Assembly: GCA_034440575.1 (NCBI GenBank)
Contig: JAOTOL010001641.1
Location: forward strand, 2,285,501 to 2,349,500
DNA length: 64,000 nt
Origin: Imbricaverruca yamaguchii
Lineage: Eukaryota > Arthropoda > Thecostraca > Neoverrucidae
Direction: 5' to 3'
Part shown: positions 22,013 through 33,194 of the stretch, in pieces
Layout of the letters: every line of letters begins with the position of its first letter
How positions within the stretch are numbered: position 1 is the first letter of the stretch
Program-made: the position numbers and the translations under genes
The notes under the pieces: generated by a model
What the model was told of the DNA's origin: nothing
The model's input: the letters and a program-made list of their open reading frames with translations, nothing else
Databases searched by the model: none

Positions 22013-22712
22013 ACCACCGCACGATGAGGAACACCAGGTGAGCCAATACCACCGCACGGTGAGGAATACCAGGTGAGCCAATACCACCGCACGGTGAGGA
22101 ATACCAGGTGAGACAATACCACCGCACGGTGAGGAATACCAGGTGAGCCAACACCACCGCACGGTGAGGAATACCAGGTGAGCCAACACCACCGCACGGT
22201 GAGGAATACCAGGTGAGACAATACCACCGCACGTGAGGAATACCAGGTGAGCCAACACCACCGCACGGTGAGGAATACCAGGTGAGACAATACCACCGCA
22301 CGGTGAGGAATACCAGGTGAGCCAACACCACCGCACGGTGAGGAATACCAGGTGAGACAATACCACCGCACAGTGAGGAATACCAGGTGAGCCAACACCA
22401 CCGCACGGTGAGGAATACCAGGTGAGACAATACCACCGCACGGTGAGGAATACCAGGTGAGCCAACACCACCGCACGGTGAGGAATACCAGGTGAGACAA
22501 TACCACCGCACGGTGAGGAATACCAGGTGAGCCAACACCACCGCACGGTGAGGAATACCAGGTGAGACAATACCACCGCACGTGAGGAATACCAGGTGAG
22601 CCAACACCACCGCACGGTGAGGAATACCAGGTGAGCCAACACCACCGCACGGTGAGGAATACCAGGTGAGACAATACCACCGCACGGTGAGGAATACCAG
22701 GTGAGACAATGT
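22013..22712. repeat. 35-bp minisatellite, ~20 copies, alternating types
   Basis: Units of 35 bp (GCCAACACCACCGCACGGTG then 'aggaataccaggtga'). Two variants, 'gccaacacc' and 'gacaatacc', alternate through most of the array, giving a 70-bp higher-order repeat. Each unit holds the hairpin CACCG-CA-CGGTG. A few units lack one G ('gcacgtgag'). Long - strand frames here are artefacts. Confidence 0.95.
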
Positions 22713-23099
22713 GGCACATGCAATGTACCAATGCACAAGGGCATGCTCGATGGAATGTTTTGTCCAATGCTTCTCCGCCACCACTATTTGGTAGGCACAG
22801 AAGCATATCTTCGTCTTGCTTGGCAGGGTGGAAAGAAAAACACCTGCAATCAAAAAACAACAATCCCCAGATTTTGACAGCTATTGTTGCTTGCATCATT
22901 GTAACATTGCTTTGTTATCGCTAAAACGTGTGCTTACATTGAGAGCCCCTCCCCACCCCAATGTATACCACCTTTCTGCTATCAAATTGGACAATCGGAG
23001 GAAGATGTCATGGATATCATGGCGAGTTGGCATGGTACCGAAGCCTTCCCGCGCCACCGAAGCCTTCCCGCGCAACCGCCACTCCTTCTGCCAGTTCAA
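22713..23099. other. No feature seen
   Basis: Short spacer between two arrays; no gene recognised. Confidence 0.4.
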
Positions 23100-23300
23100 T
23101 TGCTACTGCCCTGCAGCGCCAGAGCCACGTTATTGCCCTGCAGCGCCAGAGCCACGTTATTGCCCTGCAGCGCCAGAGCCACATTATTGCCCTGCAGCGC
23201 CAGAGCCACATTATTGCCCTGCAACGCCAGAGCCACATTATTGCCCTGCAGCGCCAGAGCCACATTATTGCCCTGCAGCGCCAGAGCCACATTATTGCAA
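23100..23300. repeat. 27-bp minisatellite, ~7 copies
   Basis: Units CCCTGCAGCGCCAGAGCCAC plus 'attattg', nearly identical, each with a CTGCAG site. The period is nine codons, so frames are open in several phases and on both strands. They are not genes. Confidence 0.95.
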
Positions 23301-24689
23301 GCCTGCATGCGCGTAAATAACTGGATGGGCTGACGAAAACGCAGTGCAGCGGAAAAATTGCACGCCTCAAAACTTTAAGAGCTCCCGATAGCACCAGTAA
23401 TGGTCCAATGTCACATTGCATAAACAACGTGGTCCCCATGGTGTAAATCCGATTTGGAGAATATCCATTAAAGTTCTGATGTGTACACCGTCACCACCCC
23501 AAAAACCGTAACCAAAGGCTGGACGTTGGCGTGGAATGTTTCAAGGTAGAAGCATAAGGGTGTCATTTATAGCGTATAATGGCCAATATGTTAAGTATTA
23601 ATACGCGCACGTCCGGGAACAGATATCTGCCCCCTCCGGTTTTTCCTCATTTGCCGCCAAACTAAACGGGTTAGCAAGGCCGAACCTCGCATAGGTGTTC
23701 ATTGGTCTCTTCCGCATATCCTCATACATGTTTAATCCTGGGTCATCTCAGGTCAGGTCACCAGACCAGGCGAAATGACCAAACTACACTCGGAGTTCTA
23801 GGTGGCATAACCTCCACAATAATTGGGCGATTGGTTACAAACTTATAACATGTCATGATCTCATCAGGGACCATAATATGTATATCGGTGTTTTGTAGCA
23901 TTGACGTTAGGTCAGGTCGTGGTCATGGCTTCCCCATTATAGGGCTATGGTAAAATATACAAATGTTTCCTGATTACATATTTTCGCTCGGAATGACCTC
24001 AGAACGGTTGTGACATGTAGATGGAAGCTATGCTCAATGTTACCGCTGACATTTTTGCTCAGTGACTTCACCAAGGTCTCTGAGGTCACCTGAGATCACT
24101 GCACATTTCTGCGCATTATATCGCACTGCATTGAACTAGAAGGCTGAAATTATCGTCATAGTGCTTGTATCGCCAAGACGTGTCGATTGATACATCACAT
24201 GACCTCCCTAGGCGACTTCACGACCTTGACCTGAAGTCATGACTTCTTGGCCTTGACCTGATGTTCGTTTGACCTGACCTTGAATTACACCGCCTATTGT
24301 CGGTAGCATTTCAAGGACTGTCGAATAGTGTTCGTCGTTTGTTTCTATCTGTTACAGGTGCTGAGATATGTGTCAATATCTGAGTCCCACCTGATCTGGT
24401 CGAATTTGACCTATGATGATCCAGTGACCTGATTGTTAACATGAGCGAAAAATGACCGAAACACTTTCGATAGAGCCCGTCACCAGCTATCCAACGCTGT
24501 TTTCCGTTTTTCGCTAGCTAGCACAGTTCCAGAGATCTTAGGGGGCAGACATATGCCCCCCCCCCCGGACATGCGAAGTTGGCGCGGACCGCCGGACGTG
24601 CGAGTGTTAAGGATTTAGTTGGAAGGAACTTTTGTTTTCTAAGTCAAGCTTGGACATATATTTTCTCGAGACCAACAGGCACAATTATA
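23301..24689. other. Old repeat-like DNA with TGACCT/AGGTCA cluster
   Basis: No gene recognised. Between 23745 and 24440 the hexamer TGACCT or its complement AGGTCA recurs at least ten times, including adjacent copies (TCAGGTCAGGTCACC). A C-run lies at 24560-24570. Confidence 0.45.
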
Positions 24690-26130
24690 CCTTAGAAACG
24701 CAGGCGTCACTGGCACAGTCACTGTCATGCAGTCGGGCAGTCGCGGTCACACAGTCAGACAGCCATCGTATCACAGTTAGACAGTCATTGCCGCAGCCAC
24801 TGAGTCATACAGTTAGATAGCAACTGTCGCAAGTCAGACAGACACTAGTGCATAGTCAGGCAGACACTATCACACACACTGTCTCAAACAGTCAGACAGT
24901 CACTGGCACAGAAGCCACCGCCACACAGCCAGACAGTTACTGTCACACATGCATTGTCTCATATAGTCAGACAGCCACCATCACACAGACAGTCACTGAC
25001 AGAAGCCACCGCCACACAGCCAGACAGTTACTGTCACACAGACATTGTCTCATATAGTCAGACAGCCACCATCACACAGACAGTCACTGACAGAAGCCAC
25101 CGTCACACAGCCAGACAGTTACTGTCACACAGACATTGTCTCATATAGTCAGACAGCCACCATCACACAGACAGTCACTGACACAGAAGCCACCGTCACA
25201 CAGCCAGACAGTTACTGTCACACAGACATTGTCTCATATAGTCAGACAGCCACCATCACACAGACAGTCACTGACACAGAAGCCACCGCCACACAGCCAG
25301 ACAGTTACTGTCACACAGACATTGTCTCATATAGTCAGACAGCCACCATCACACAGACAGTCACTGACAGAAGCCACCGTCACACAGCCAGACAGTTACT
25401 GTCACACAGACATTGTCTCATATAGTCAGACAGCCACCATCACACAGACAGTCACTGACACAGAAGCCACCGCCACACAGCCAGACAGTTACTGTCACAC
25501 AGACATTGTCTCATATAGTCAGACAGCCACCATCACACAGACAGTCACTGACACAGAAGCCACCGCCACACAGCCAGACAGTTACTGTCACACAGACATT
25601 GTCTCATATAGTCAGACAGCCACCATCACACAGACAGTCACTGACACAGAAGCCACCGCCACACAGCCAGACAGTTACTGTCACACATGCATTGTCTCAT
25701 ATAGTCAGACAGCCACCATCACACAGACAGTCACTGACACAGAAGCCACCGCCACACAGCCAGACAGTTACTGTCACACAGACATTGTCTCATATAGTCA
25801 GACAGCCACCATCACACAGACAGTCACTGACAGAAGCCACCGTCACACAGCCAGACAGTTACTGTCACACAGACATTGTCTCATATAGTCAGACAGCCAC
25901 CATCACACAGACAGTCACTGACAGAAGCCACCGTCACACAGCCAGACAGTTACTGTCACACAGACATTGTCTCGTATAGTCAGACAGCCACCATCACACA
26001 GACAGTCACTGACGCAGTCATTGTCACGCAATCAGACATACACTGACACAGCCATTGTCATACAGTCAGACAACCACTGCCACAGTCACTGTCACACAGA
26101 CAGCCACTGACACACAGCCACACAGTGAGA
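24690..26130. repeat. 91/93-bp satellite array, ~12 copies
   Basis: The core (about 24890-26015) repeats a 91-bp unit, or a 93-bp variant with one extra 'ca', containing 'agaagccaccgccacacagccagacagttactgtcacac' and 'agacattgtctcatatagtcagacagccaccatcacacagacagtca'. Flanks to 24690 and 26130 are diverged CAGTCA-rich relatives. Frames of 60-250 codons across it are artefacts of the array. Confidence 0.93.
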
Positions 26131-26489
26131 CAATCACTTATTCTCGGATTGAACAAAGTGCTCGCCCTACGCTTCCTCTCGTGTTGGGGCGTTGATCCTC
26201 CTACACAGCGCAGGCTGCGGCTGCCAATAACACTGGTCTGCGTTATTTATAAAGTCAAGGGTGTCTCAGCTGTTCTTAGGTAAGTTTTTTATGCTGATTC
26301 CGAAAATGGCATCCGCTTTGCTCGATTAGCTCGATTTTTTAAATATCTTATTTCACTCATATGAACCAAAACATTGCTCTGACTGGTTTACTAGTGAATA
26401 CGGCAGAAGCATAAACAAAGTTTTAAACTCCAAACAGATGAACCATAAGTGTATTCAGAGCGCATCCCAACAGTACACACTACTGCGGA
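26131..26489. other. No feature seen
   Basis: Spacer between the 91/93-bp array and the mobile protein copy; nothing recognised. Confidence 0.4.
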
Positions 26490-27703
26490 ATAAAACGCCT
26501 TTTCAGGGACTTCCGACTGTGTTGAGCAGATGGGACATCCCTCTTCAGGCACCAACAACAGTCTGCCAGAAAGTTCACATCACACCGACCTTGGTAGCGT
26601 TCTTCCATCACCCGTATGTCTTTGTGGAAGCGTTCTCCCTGCTCTTCACTGTAATCTCCAGTTATCTAGGAAATAATATAGATGGGACCTAAGGAAGTGC
26701 ATTTTTACCGATATTCGAGCACCAAGTTGCTGACAACTGTCCATCAACTCATCGACGACCTTCACGTATTCCGCACTTCTGTGATTACCCAGGGAGTTGG
26801 TGATGATTGACTTCAAGGCCAGCCATGAAGAGAGGTCAGACTGTTCCAGACATTCTTCGAATCGAGTATCCTTCATGAGCTCCCTTATCTGAGGACCGTC
26901 GAATACACCAGCCTTCAGCTTCCCTCTGCTCACATGAAAAAATTTATGTCCCAAAGATGCAAATCCTCGTCCTTCTTTATCCAGTGCTTTCACAATTTTT
27001 TTTCTCTCATCAAACCGAGTTTGATATGGAGTGGTGGAAGTAGGATTTTCTGTGGTTCAACCAGGGGGCGTGACTGCACGTTGTGGGAGCCAGGTTCAAG
27101 TGCATGCCTGGATAGCCAGTCGCGTTGTACATAGTGCTGTTTGTCAGCCCGACTGTCCCAGAGGCATAGAAAGCATGGATATTTCGTGTAGCCGCCCTGC
27201 AGCCCGAGGGCGAGACCTACTACCTTGAGGTCACCACAGATCAGCCAACCATGCTCTTTGTAGTTCAAAGCAGACAACAAAAGTTCCATGCTGTTATGCG
27301 TTTCCCTCAGTTGCACGGAGTGTCCAACAGGAATCGACGCGAACTTATTGCCGTTGTTCAGAAGAACTGCCCTCAGGCTCCTACTCGAGGGGTTCATGAA
27401 CAGCCTCCATTCTGCCGGGTTGTACTTTGTACCCATTGCTTCTACTAGGCCCGCGATGTTGTTGCAGTAGACTAGAAAATGTTCTTCGTCGAAGGTAAAG
27501 TATTCTCTGAATTCTTTTTCGCGATTCCGATACCAAAAGAATGTCGTTTCAGGCGCCAGCAAACATTTCTCGCGGAGCCGTGAACCCAGCAGCTGAGCAG
27601 ATTCCTTGGACAAGTTCAGGTCCCTCGTTAGGTCACAATAAAAAGCAGCGTTGGACTTGTACTTTAAAAGATGATGCTTTGTCCCTTTTCTCCCGCTTCC
27701 CAA
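26490..27703 (-). pseudogene. Mobile-element protein family copy 1, frameshifted
   Basis: Three consecutive - strand segments encode one protein. Bases 27703-26990 give LLSALNYKEHGWLICGDLKV and GGYTKYPCFLCLWDSRADKQ. Bases 26993-26646 give KALDKEGRGFASLGHKFFHV, and 26680-26498, in a further frame, give GDYSEEQGERFHKDIRVMEE. The order and wording match an unnamed, highly repetitive protein family seen in many arthropods and other invertebrates, with a Cys-x-x-Cys motif and a GERFH-type C-terminus. The N-terminal third is missing and there are two frameshifts, one at an A-run near 27000. I read it as a decayed mobile-element gene; no catalytic function is assigned. Confidence 0.75.
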
Positions 27704-28067
27704 TTCTCACTTCTCTCCGCTACTGATATATCATACTGCAGTACGCATACTGCTACATCAGTGTGTGAGTTGTTATCCTTGACGTAGTGTGAAACCTTGA
27801 GCTAATCGAGAAAAATGGGTAGTATTTTCGGATTCAGCACACGAAACTTGTATTAGAACAGCTGAGAAACTTCGACCTTTTGAAAAGAAAAAGTTTTCAA
27901 ACGCAGGCCAGTGTAATATGCGACGGCGTCCTGTCGCCCCAGCCTATGGACAGGGTCGGTCAAAATGGCGGCCACCCTGACAATCGGCGTTCACCAGCTG
28001 ACCACAAGTGAGTACTACCCTGCTCCGGGTGAGTGTGAGTGTAGCCTGTTCTCATATTGAGCACCAG
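27704..28067. other. No feature seen
   Basis: Spacer before the 83-bp repeats; nothing recognised. Confidence 0.35.
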
Positions 28068-28300
28068 TCTGCTGGTGCTGGTGTTGCTGTCGGTGACCTC
28101 CTCTGACCCTACCACCTGGCAGGTCAGTGTGAGTGTAGCCTGTGTTCAGGTCTGCTGGTGCTGGTGCTGCTGTCGGTGACCTCCTCTGACCCCACCACCT
28201 GGCAGGTCAGTGTGAGTGTAGCCTGTGTTCAGGTCTGCTGGTGCTGGTGCTGCTGTCGGTGACCTCCTCGGACCCCACCACCTAGCCTCCGGGCGAGTGC
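28068..28300 (+). repeat. 83-bp tandem repeat, 3 copies, signal-peptide-like
   Basis: TCTGCTGGTGCTGGTG starts at 28068, 28151 and 28234, exactly 83 bp apart. In one frame each unit reads LLVLVLLSVTSSDPTTWQ (copies 1 and 2) or ends at a stop (copy 3). This looks like the hydrophobic core and cleavage region of a secretion signal. Units 2 and 3 begin after 'gttcag', and units 1 and 2 end 'cag' before 'gtcagt', so each resembles an exon with splice sites. It is either a triplicated exon or a repeat with accidental features. Confidence 0.6.
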
Positions 28301-28315
28301 CAGTGTGACGCCTAG

Positions 28316-28411
28316 GCGGATGTGGTGGCGCTGTGCACCATTTCCACCCTTTACCCGGCCGGCATCTCCGAGGCAGACTGGCAGAGCAGCGGTGACCAGT
28401 ATATCGTCATG
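28316..28411 (+). CDS. Possible exon of unrecognised protein (low confidence)
   Basis: A 32-codon stretch between acceptor-like 'gacgcctag' and donor-like 'gtgggt' reads ADVVALCTISTLYPAGISEA then DWQSSGDQYIVM, with GC-biased third positions. It lies just after the signal-peptide-like repeats on the same strand. Both ends are phase 0. No family is recognised and no expression evidence exists, so it is recorded only as a candidate. Confidence 0.25.
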
Positions 28412-28939
28412 GTGGGTACTCTGGTCACGCTCCACACGTCCGCATCAGTATCGACTGTACCGCATGTGGATCACAACGATATCGTCGGGGACTGCATGTT
28501 GGATCACAACGGAATCGTCAGGGATTGCATGCAATTTGAAGGTGGCATGTACAGGCCCCGGCCCTAAAATGTTCGTCAGGGAAATGCATCTGGAAACAGA
28601 ACTACCCATCGTGGATTTCCACATCATCAGCATCTTCTGGAACAGTGAGCGTATACCAGTAAATTCTGCAAGGGATTTTGGCGGACGACGTCCTTTCAAT
28701 TGCTCAATTCAATTGCCCACGTCCAATCACCTCTGGTCCCCACAATAATGCTAATGCAATGGGAGACGTTCGGCGGCCGCAAAGGGGCTTCGATCCCCAC
28801 TGCGCAGGGTGTTGGCCACCGCCCCCGCAGTTAGTATATTAGGGGAAGCCCCGCCCTATATCGTGAGAAACTCAGGGTGGGAGCAACGTGGCAGAGTTGG
28901 TGCCTGCTGTGGATTATCAGCCGATTAGAAAGCATCAGA
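28412..28939. other. No supported gene
   Basis: Short frames on both strands only, e.g. 28305-28748. None resembles a known protein. Confidence 0.4.
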
Positions 28940-30729
28940 GTGCCAGTGCCAGGTCGAACTGACAGTGTATGTGGTGCCCGTGCCACAGATGGAACTGATA
29001 GTGTGTGTGGTGCCCGTACCCCAGGTTATACTGACAGTAATGTGTGGTGCCCGTGCCCAAGGTGGGACTGACAATGTGTGTGGTGCCCCCCAGGTGGGCT
29101 GACAGTTGTGTGGTTGCCCAGTGGAACTACAATGTGTGTGGTGTTCGTTCCACAGATGGGACTGATAGTGTGTGTGGTGCCCGTACCCCAGGTTATACTG
29201 ACAGTAATGTGTGGTGCCCGTGCCCAAAGTGGGACTGACAATGTGTGTGGTGCCGCCCCAGGTGGGACTGACAGTGTGTGTGGTGCTGCCCCAGGTGGAA
29301 CTGACAATGTGTGTGGTGTTCGTTCCACAGATGGGACTGATAGTGTGTGTGGTGCCCGTACCCCAGGTTATACTGACAGTAATGTGTGGTGCCCGTGCCC
29401 AAAGTGGGACTGACAATGTGTGTGGTGCCGCCCCAGGTGGGACTGACAGTGTGTGTGGTGCTGCCCCAGGTGGAACTGACAATGTGTGTGGTGCCGCCCC
29501 AGGTGGGACTGACAGTGTGTGTGGTGCTGCCCCAGGTGGAACTGACAATGTGTGTGGTGCCGCCCCAGGTGGGGCTGACAATGTGTGTGGTGCCCCCAGG
29601 TGGGACTGACAGTGTGTGTGGTGCCGCCCCAGGTGGGGCTGACAATGTGTGTGGTGCCGCCCCAGGTGGAACTGACAATGTGTGTGGTGCCGCCCCAGGT
29701 GGAACTGACAATGTGTGTGGTGCCGCCCCAGGTGGAACTGACAATGTGTGTGGTGCCCTGCCCAAGGTGGGACTGACAATGTGTGTGGTGCCGCCCCAGG
29801 TGGAACTGACAGTGTGTGTGGTGCCCGTACCCCAGGTTATACTGACAGTAATGTGTGGTGCCCGTGCCCAAGGTGGGACTGACAATGTGTGTGGTGCCGC
29901 CCCAGGTGGGACTGACAATGTGTGTGGTGCCGCCCCAGGTGGAACTGACAATGTGTGTGGTGCCGCCCCAGGTGGGACTGACAATGTGTGTGGTGCCGCC
30001 CCAGGTGGGACTGACAGTGTGTGTGGTGCCGCCCCAGGTGGGGCTGACAATGTGTGTGGTGCCGCCCCAGGTGGAACTGACAATGTGTGTGGTGCCGCCC
30101 CAGGTGGAACTGACAATGTGTGTGGTGCCGCCCCAGGTGGAACTGACAATGTGTGTGGTGCCCGTGCCCAAGGTGGGACTGACAATGTGTGTGGTGCCGC
30201 CCCAGGTGGAACTGACAGTGTGTGTGGTGCCCGTGCCCAAGGTGGGACTGACAATGTGTGTGGTGCCGCCCCAGGTGGGACTGACAGTGTGTGTGGTGCC
30301 GCCCCAGGTGGGACTGACAGTGTGTGTGGTGCCGCCCCAGGTGGGGCTGACAATGTGTGTGGTGCCGCCCCAGGTGGGGCTGACAGTGTGTGTGGTGCCG
30401 CCCCAGGTGGAACTGACAATGTGTGTGGTGCCGCCCCAGGTGGGGCTGACAATGTGTGTGGTGCCGCCCCAGGTGGAACTGACAATGTGTGTGGTGCCGC
30501 CCCAGGTGGGGCTGACAGTGTGTGTGGTGCCGCCCCAGGTGGAACTGACAATGTGTGTGGTGCCGCCCCAGGTGGGGCTGACAATGTGTGTGTGTGTGTG
30601 TGGTTCCCGTGTCCCGGATGGGACTGACAGTGTGTGTGGTCCCATCCGTGTCCCGGGTGGGATTGTCTGTGTGTGTGGTGCCCGTGTCCCAGGTTGGACT
30701 GAAAATGTGTGTGGTGTCTGTGCCCCGGG
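28940..30729. repeat. 33-bp satellite array, ~50 copies
   Basis: Units TGACAATGTGTGTGGTGCCG then 'ccccaggtggaac', with GGAAC/GGGAC/GGGGC variants. A second unit type ('gtgcccgtaccccaggttatactgacagtaatgtgtgg') recurs at the left. The array resumes at 31748-31832 on the far side of an inserted protein fragment, so it was once continuous. The period is 11 codons, and frames of 280-520 codons exist on both strands without biological meaning. Confidence 0.95.
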
Positions 30730-31747
30730 ATATTCGAGCACCAAGTTGCTGACAACTGTCCATCAACTCATCGACGACCTTCACGTATTCCGCACTTCTG
30801 TGATTACCCAGGAAGTTGGTGATGATTGACTTCAAGGCCAGCCATGCAGAGAGGTCAGACTGTTCCAGACATTCTTCGAATCGAATATCCTTCATGAGCT
30901 CCCTTATCTGAGGGCCGTCGAATACACCAGCCTTCAGCTTCCCTCTGCTCACATGAAAAAATGTATGTCCCAAAGATGCAAATCCTCGTCCTTCTTTATC
31001 CAGTGCTTTCACAATTTGTTTTCATCAAACCGAGTTTGACATGGAGTGGTGGAAGCAGGATTTTCTGTGGTTCAACCAGGGGGCGTGACTGCACGTTGTG
31101 GGAGCCAGGTTCAAGTGCATGCCTGGATGGCCAGTCGCGTTGTACATAGTGCTGTTTGTCAGCCCGACTGTCCCAGAGGCATAGAAAGCATGGATATTTC
31201 GTGTAGCCGCCCTGCAGCCCGAGGGCGAGACCTACTACCTTGAGGTCACCACAGATCAGCCAACCATGCTCTCTGTAGTTCAAAGCAGACAACAAAAGTT
31301 CCATGCTGTTATGCGTTTCCATCAGTTGCACGGAGTGTCCAACAGGAATCGACGCGAACTTATTGCCGTTGTTCAGAAGAACTGCCTTCAGGCTCCTACT
31401 CGAGGAGTCTATGAACAGCCTCCATTCTGCCGGGTTGTACTCTGTACCCATTGCTTCTACTAGGCCCGCGATGTTGTTGCAGTAGACTAGAGAATGTTCT
31501 TCGTCGAAGGTAAAGTATTCTCTGAATTCTTTTTCGCGATTCCGATACCAAAAGAATGTCGTTTCAGGCGCCAGCAAACATTTCTCGCGGAGCCGTGAAC
31601 CCAGCAGCTGAGCAGATTCTTTGGACAAATTCAGGTCCCTCGTTAGGTCACAATAAAAAGCAGCGTTGGGCTTGTACTTTAAAAGATGATGCTTTGTCCC
31701 TTTTCTCCAGCGTTCCCAATTCTCACTGATCCCAATTTTCACAGTGC
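30730..31747 (-). pseudogene. Mobile-element protein copy 2, inserted in satellite
   Basis: Nearly identical to copy 1 over 26709-27710, - strand. It carries the same landmarks (WLICGDLKVVGLALGLQGGY, CFLCLWDSRADKQHYVQRDW, KALDKEGRGFASLGH) and a frameshift at the same place near 31020, though with a different local sequence. It is truncated after ...QLGARIS, so the GERFH end is absent. Satellite sequence flanks both ends, and the 12-bp direct repeat CTGTGCCCCGGG lies at 30718-30729 and 31748-31759. The frame at 31012-29837 fuses the fragment's last part to satellite and is not a real gene. Confidence 0.8.
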
Positions 31748-31832
31748 CTGTGCCCCGGGTGGGATTGTCTGTGTGTGTGGTGCCCGTGTCCTAGGTTGGA
31801 CTGGTAGTGTGTGTGTGGTGTCCGTGCCCCAG

Positions 31833-32078
31833 TTGGACGACCGTTTGCCGACGGAGCAGGAGTGCCGCAGACGGTACGTGCTCTTCATCAGGCTGCCAGC
31901 CGGGCTGCCGACGACACAGTTTACCTGTCAGGCTGAAGGCCAGTAGGTGCTGAGCCGACTGTCGGTCGTCAGCTGGCTGCACCGCCGCCACGGCCACTGT
32001 TCCGTGTCGTATCACAGCTGCGGCTACACGTCCCGCCAGAGTCGGGGAGGTGAGCTGCCTCTTGTCAGTGACGCTGCT
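31833..32078 (+). other. Protein-like stretch after the satellite
   Basis: After 'gtgccccag' the + strand reads LDDRLPTEQECRRRYVLFIR then LPAGLPTTQFTCQAEGQ, a TAG stop (31944-31946), then in the same frame VLSRLSVVSWLHRRHGHCSV and a cysteine-containing tail to 'gggaggtgag'. Codon use looks coding and phase 0 would match the candidate at 28316. The stop, the missing family match and the satellite-derived acceptor all argue against a functional exon. Confidence 0.22.
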
Positions 32079-32079
32079 C

Positions 32080-32460
32080 GTACTACACCAATATTTATAG
32101 ATATTAGGCGCACGAGGCGCACACTCGTGTATTCAAAAATATATTTGGAAGGGAGGTGCACTCGCCCAGTAAGCGATGCTTTCCTGGAGGGGCTCCACCG
32201 TGATCGGTGCAAAAATAAAGTTTGCACTTGGATCTTCGCAAGGAGCGCAAGTCTGTCTGGGTGTCCTTCGATGAAAATATATAGTGCGGGGCGCACTCTT
32301 GAAAGATGCTTTCGCTTGCACAATTTGAGGGAATAATGGAATTTGGCATTTCCAAATGCCCAAATGGGACCCCGTTTCTTGATCTTGATTGATTGATGCA
32401 TGGTTCTCCGGTCGCGGTGCCCATGTTTCCAGTCCCGCTCCCCCGGACTCGTCAATGATG
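32080..32460. other. Structured unrecognised segment
   Basis: Contains several local inverted repeats: 32341-32365 (11-bp stem with one bulged C), AGTGCG-type pairs around 32285, and two TATATA-like boxes. Frames on the - strand overlap in all three phases. It was tested by eye against U1, U2, U5, U6 and 5S RNA and not matched. Confidence 0.3.
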
Positions 32461-33194
32461 GAGAGCATGCACAATGTATATCTTTTAGTAGTGAATAAGG
32501 AAGTTGAGCGCCGTTCTTTAAATCACCTGTGAGCCTGCTTTCTACGGTTTAGATTCACCACGCACAGCAATGTAACTACATTACGCATTTGAGGTTGCAA
32601 ATAGTATACCCTGAATCCTAAAGGACCGCTAGTTAAGACGAATGTGGAGATATTTGATTATACAGGGCCTCTCGCAAAATCTAGGGAAGAATTTAGCACG
32701 GGCCTTCGTACTGCACGTTGTACTCCTCCCGCAGTTACCCAACTCCATTTCAGCTGGTTGTTTTATGAAGGTATTCGGCCGCGGCCAACAGCAAAAGGAA
32801 GTCCTCAGTAATCTCAAATCGCCCGCAGTATTACTCCGATATTAATGTTAGTCCGATATTGGTGTTGATCTTAGCCTCACTATAACCGAAACAGATAAAT
32901 AATGCCAGATTAATACCGCATTTTTTACCGTGTGCCTATGTCGACAGGAACAGTTCTAGGGTGCAGGAAAACAATGGCAAAATTGTATGGAACGTGTCAC
33001 AGCATGCACTTTAAAGATATCGATCTCACCTCCGGTGGAATCAAATCGAAGTGATGCCGGTGCGATTTACAGTACAGGCGCCGTCTGAACCAACAAAATG
33101 CAGGAAATACCTATCATATCACATTGTATATACCAGGAATGGAATTGCATGTAACTTTTGTCTTGCCGCTGCAACACATAAAATCGGGTTCGTA
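32461..33194. other. No feature seen
   Basis: AT-rich DNA without recognised gene or repeat. Confidence 0.4.

Noticed and set aside
21693..22899. Three - strand frames of 280-386 codons
   Set aside because: They run through the 35-bp array; the same peptide reappears in each frame because 35 shifts the phase each unit.
24848..25979. Series of + strand frames starting MSHIVRQPPSHRQSLT
   Set aside because: They start at the same place in each 91/93-bp satellite unit; no coding signal beyond the array.
28925..30755. Open frames up to 520 codons on both strands
   Set aside because: They read a 33-bp satellite in parallel phases; residues repeat every 11 codons and both strands are open at once.
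32080..32460. U1/U2-type snRNA gene
   Set aside because: Only short matches by eye; the 5' end sequence and Sm-site layout are absent.
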